Below, in pieces: positions 61,657-64,000 of a stretch of DNA of 64,000 nucleotides. The position numbers and the translations under genes are program-made. Location: the NCBI RefSeq assembly GCF_001484195.1, contig NZ_LLYW01000050.1, positions 1 through 64,000 on the forward strand, written 5' to 3'. The notes beneath the pieces were generated by a model that did not search any database, was not told the DNA's origin, and was given only the letters and a program-made list of their open reading frames with translations. The stretch comes from Thermococcus celericrescens (GTDB taxonomy: Archaea; Methanobacteriota_B; Thermococci; Thermococcales; Thermococcaceae). Position 1 is the stretch's first letter. Each line of letters begins with the position of its first letter.

Positions 61657-62589
61657 ATGGGCATGAGAATCGGCGGTGTGAACGTTCATTTCAGCGGGGA
61701 ACTTGACGATGGCTTTGAGAGGGCTTTCAATGGAGTTTTTGCGCGGCGCTATCTTCCGGATGTCGGGGAGAGTTCAGGAGAGCCTCACGTCGTAGTAGAG
61801 CGCTTTAAGGGCGACGAGTTCAGGGTCTTCAGTGCGGTCTATGATCACATGGGGCGCGACGAGTACAAGATAGAATCACGCGTCCCGTCCGCCTACGGAA
61901 ACGAGGCGCCTATCTTCTTCATACTCCAGGCGTCCGCGAGGGCCGCGGCCAGGGCCGGCAGGATGTTCATAACTGACTCCGTGGGTGTCATGGCCTCCAA
62001 CGGGAAGGCGGTGCTCTTCGTTGGATACCCACACACGGGGAAGAGCACCATCTCGGTTCTTGCGATGGCCAAAGGTCTGCCGGTCCTCAGCACGGAGAAC
62101 ACCGTCGTTGAGGTTCGCGACGGAAAGCTCTACATCGTCGGCGGAACCGAGGTTCTTGTCTATGACCCCCGGGTGGAGGGCATCTACGGCATTGAGGTGC
62201 CCTACGATGAGCAGACGAGAAGCGGCTACAGGATAACGGACCTCAGAAAGGACGCCGGCAGGAAGAGGCTGCTGGAGCGCGGCGTCGAGATCGACATGAT
62301 AGTCCTCCTTCACGCGGCGTTCAACTGCATGGAGGCAAGTTTCTCCACAATAAAGGGCAGAAAGGTCAGAAAAACGCTCTGGTACTTCTCAACGGCCCTC
62401 ATGAAGGGCCTCGACTACTACGAACCCTCACCTCTCCACGTCCCCATGAGCGACGAGATAAGCAGAAACCTGCGGCTGTTTCTCGAAACCGCCTCCGAGA
62501 ACTACTCCGGCAGAATGTTTGAGGCCTTCGGAAACCACAAGGCGGTTTTCGACAGAGTCTTTGAGATGGAGCTTGCGCAGAGGGAGTAG
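61657..62589 (+). CDS. P-loop protein, HPr kinase-like ATPase
   Basis: A 310-aa soluble protein. A P-loop (FVGYPHTGKSTISVLAM) near residue 130, preceded by GVMASNGKAVL and followed by a TENTVVEV segment, gives the layout of HPr kinase/phosphorylase-like ATPases. The N-terminal 100 residues and the C-terminal helices have no recognised domain. No phosphotransferase system is expected in this organism, so the substrate is unknown. The ATG at 61657 follows GGGGGAGCCA, and AAGTTATAAATCC at 61615-61627 is the likely TATA box. It is the last gene before the CRISPR array. Confidence 0.7.
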   Translation: MGMRIGGVNVHFSGELDDGFERAFNGVFARRYLPDVGESSGEPHVVVERFKGDEFRVFSAVYDHMGRDEYKIESRVPSAYGNEAPIFFILQASARAAARAGRMFITDSVGVMASNGKAVLFVGYPHTGKSTISVLAMAKGLPVLSTENTVVEVRDGKLYIVGGTEVLVYDPRVEGIYGIEVPYDEQTRSGYRITDLRKDAGRKRLLERGVEIDMIVLLHAAFNCMEASFSTIKGRKVRKTLWYFSTALMKGLDYYEPSPLHVPMSDEISRNLRLFLETASENYSGRMFEAFGNHKAVFDRVFEMELAQRE

Positions 62590-62603
62590 CTTCTAATCCT
62601 CTA

Positions 62604-64000
62604 TTTTCAATTCTCCTAGAGTCTTATTATCTGGGGGGACGTCCCGTCCCCCACACCCCCTCAAGATCCACCCAACTCTAGGAAGTCTTACTGCGACCCC
62701 GTTTCAATTCTCCTAGAGTCTTATTGCAACTCAGGGTCAGTTGCAGTTCCTTAGCGAGTTCATCTTTCTTTCAATTCTCCTAGAGTCTTATTGCAACACC
62801 TGGGCGAATTTATCTTTTACGTCCCAAAAGTCGGTGCTTTCAATTCTCCTAGAGTCTTATTGCAACGTACTTTGCCCACCAAGGCTCTTCTTGCATGGTC
62901 TCTTCTTTCAATTCTCCTAGAGTCTTATTGCAACTTTTGAGAATAGAGGGGTATATAGGTTCATTTAAAGACTTTCAATTCTCCTAGAGTCTTATTGCAA
63001 CCATAGCCGGGTGGTGTAGTTGGCCAAGCATGCCGGTCTTGTTTCAATTCTCCTAGAGTCTTATTGCAACCTTAATTTCCACCCTCCAACAAGAGCTGGC
63101 TAAAGTCAGGTTTCAATTCTCCTAGAGTCTTATTGCAACCCGTTATGCCGTAGATTACGTGCCGGACGAGATCTACGTTTCAATTCTCCTAGAGTCTTAT
63201 TGCAACTATATGAGATAGTCCCCGACGAAGAAGTGATGCTTAGTTTCAATTCTCCTAGAGTCTTATTGCAACGATCAAAGATGACCGCAATGAAGAGCTT
63301 CACCGGAAGGTTTCAATTCTCCTAGAGTCTTATTGCAACATGATCAGGGAGATAGACAGAAAAGAGGTCGAGGAGTCTTTCAATTCTCCTAGAGTCTTAT
63401 TGCAACCCGCTCGCCGGTCCCCTTCGCGGTGAGCTACGACCGCTTTCAATTCTCCTAGAGTCTTATTGCAACGAGTTCGAGGATGACTATCCGCGTGAAC
63501 TCGGAACAGCTTTCAATTCTCCTAGAGTCTTATTGCAACCCGGCTGATAATCTGAATATCGTTTTTGCCGAATTTCCTTTCAATTCTCCTAGAGTCTTAT
63601 TGCAACCGGCGGTCGTCACCACACCCACCATTACTGCCCCGGCTTTCAATTCTCCTAGAGTCTTATTGCAACGTGATGGGGATGGCGAGGGTTGTTGGCA
63701 CCATAATTGCTTTCAATTCTCCTAGAGTCTTATTGCAACGGACGTCGGCAACGATGAGGACGTTGAGACCATCAGGCTTTCAATTCTCCTAGAGTCTTAT
63801 TGCAACCTGTTTCATGTCCTGATAGGGGTTCGATAGAAGCTCCCTTTCAATTCTCCTAGAGTCTTATTGCAACGGGTTTCAGCCCGCTCCAGTTCCCCGA
63901 CTTCAGCCTCTTTCAATTCTCCTAGAGTCTTATTGCAACATCAAAAGCCCTCATTCCTTCGCCCCCAGGGCCTTGCTTTCAATTCTCCTAGAGTCTTATT
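62604..64000 (-). CRISPR. CRISPR array, 20 regular repeats and two degenerate ones, runs off the right edge
   Basis: Regular 30-nt repeats begin at 62701, 62768, 62837, 62905, 62972, 63041, 63110, 63177, 63243, 63310, 63377, 63443, 63510, 63577, 63643, 63710, 63777, 63844, 63910 and 63976 (the last is cut). The plus strand reads TTTCAATTCTCC and then TAGAGTCTTATTGCAAC, preceded by C or G. Nineteen spacers are 36-39 nt. In Thermococcales the transcript repeat starts GTTGCAATAAGACTC, so transcription is on the minus strand and the leader lies beyond 64000. The left end is the old, trailer end, with a repeat lacking its 5' bases (62604-62628) and a decayed one at about 62668-62697. No cas genes or leader are in the window. 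Confidence 0.97.

Noticed and set aside
63483-63792. Two open frames inside the CRISPR array
   Set aside because: They consist of translated repeats and spacers only.

Overview
The window is chromosomal DNA from a hyperthermophilic euryarchaeon of the Thermococcales, most likely a Thermococcus. The evidence is an archaeal histone, archaeal ribosomal stalk genes, DnaG-type archaeal primase, SurR with its disulfide oxidoreductase Pdo, a CGP-CTERM surface protein, archaeal lipid reductase, TATA/BRE promoters with GGTG-type ribosome binding sites, tRNA genes with encoded CCA, and a CRISPR repeat of the Thermococcus type. No tool was run; product names come from recognising the translated sequences, and gene starts come from ribosome binding sites.

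Layout. 1-650: two tRNA genes and a repeat cassette. 653-6011: the split glycine decarboxylase (gcvPA/gcvPB), a gene remnant cut by a lone transposon end, a HAD hydrolase and small unknowns. 6172-8587: a lipoprotein, a PrsW-like membrane protease with a coupled small gene, and an exported protein. 8698-17840: a glycerol/glycerophosphodiester region (two flavoprotein dehydrogenase subunits, a DUF1667 protein, glpK, two phosphodiesterases) interrupted by a TnpB insertion element and carrying two apparent frameshifts. 17936-22232: two SLC45-like transporters, an alpha/beta hydrolase and a DUF2334 protein. 22235-22407: two divergent C/D box sRNA candidates around a palindromic TATA box. 22409-31089: thymidylate kinase, a mutase/nucleotidyltransferase pair, PEP carboxykinase, maltodextrin phosphorylase and a sodium symporter-like transporter. 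31150-37185: gltX, dnaG, a TOPRIM protein, a radical SAM protein, histone and dcd. 37318-39777: cassette, tRNA-Arg and an AT-rich island with a broken DUF4855-like gene. 40022-45457: stalk protein genes, spt5, secE, ftsZ and dtdA. 45631-49500: a TAXI-type TRAP transporter operon. 49563-52640: sugar isomerase-like gene, RNA ligase partner, tRNA-Thr and tRNA-Pro with tail-to-tail cassettes. 52680-58545: topoisomerase, lipid reductase with ferredoxin, SurR and Pdo. 58590-61430: a second AT-rich island with transposase remnants and an intact DUF4855-like/CGP-CTERM gene pair. 61657-64000: a P-loop protein and a CRISPR array running off the right edge, without cas genes.

The most unusual structure is a family of ~290-340 nt cassettes lying directly 3' of four different tRNA genes. 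Each starts with a 10-bp palindrome (or a derivative of it), contains a hairpin-in-a-stem about 125 nt from the tRNA whose arms differ between copies while pairing is kept, and ends with a second hairpin whose flank repeats the first one's flank in inverted orientation. I do not recognise it as a described element.
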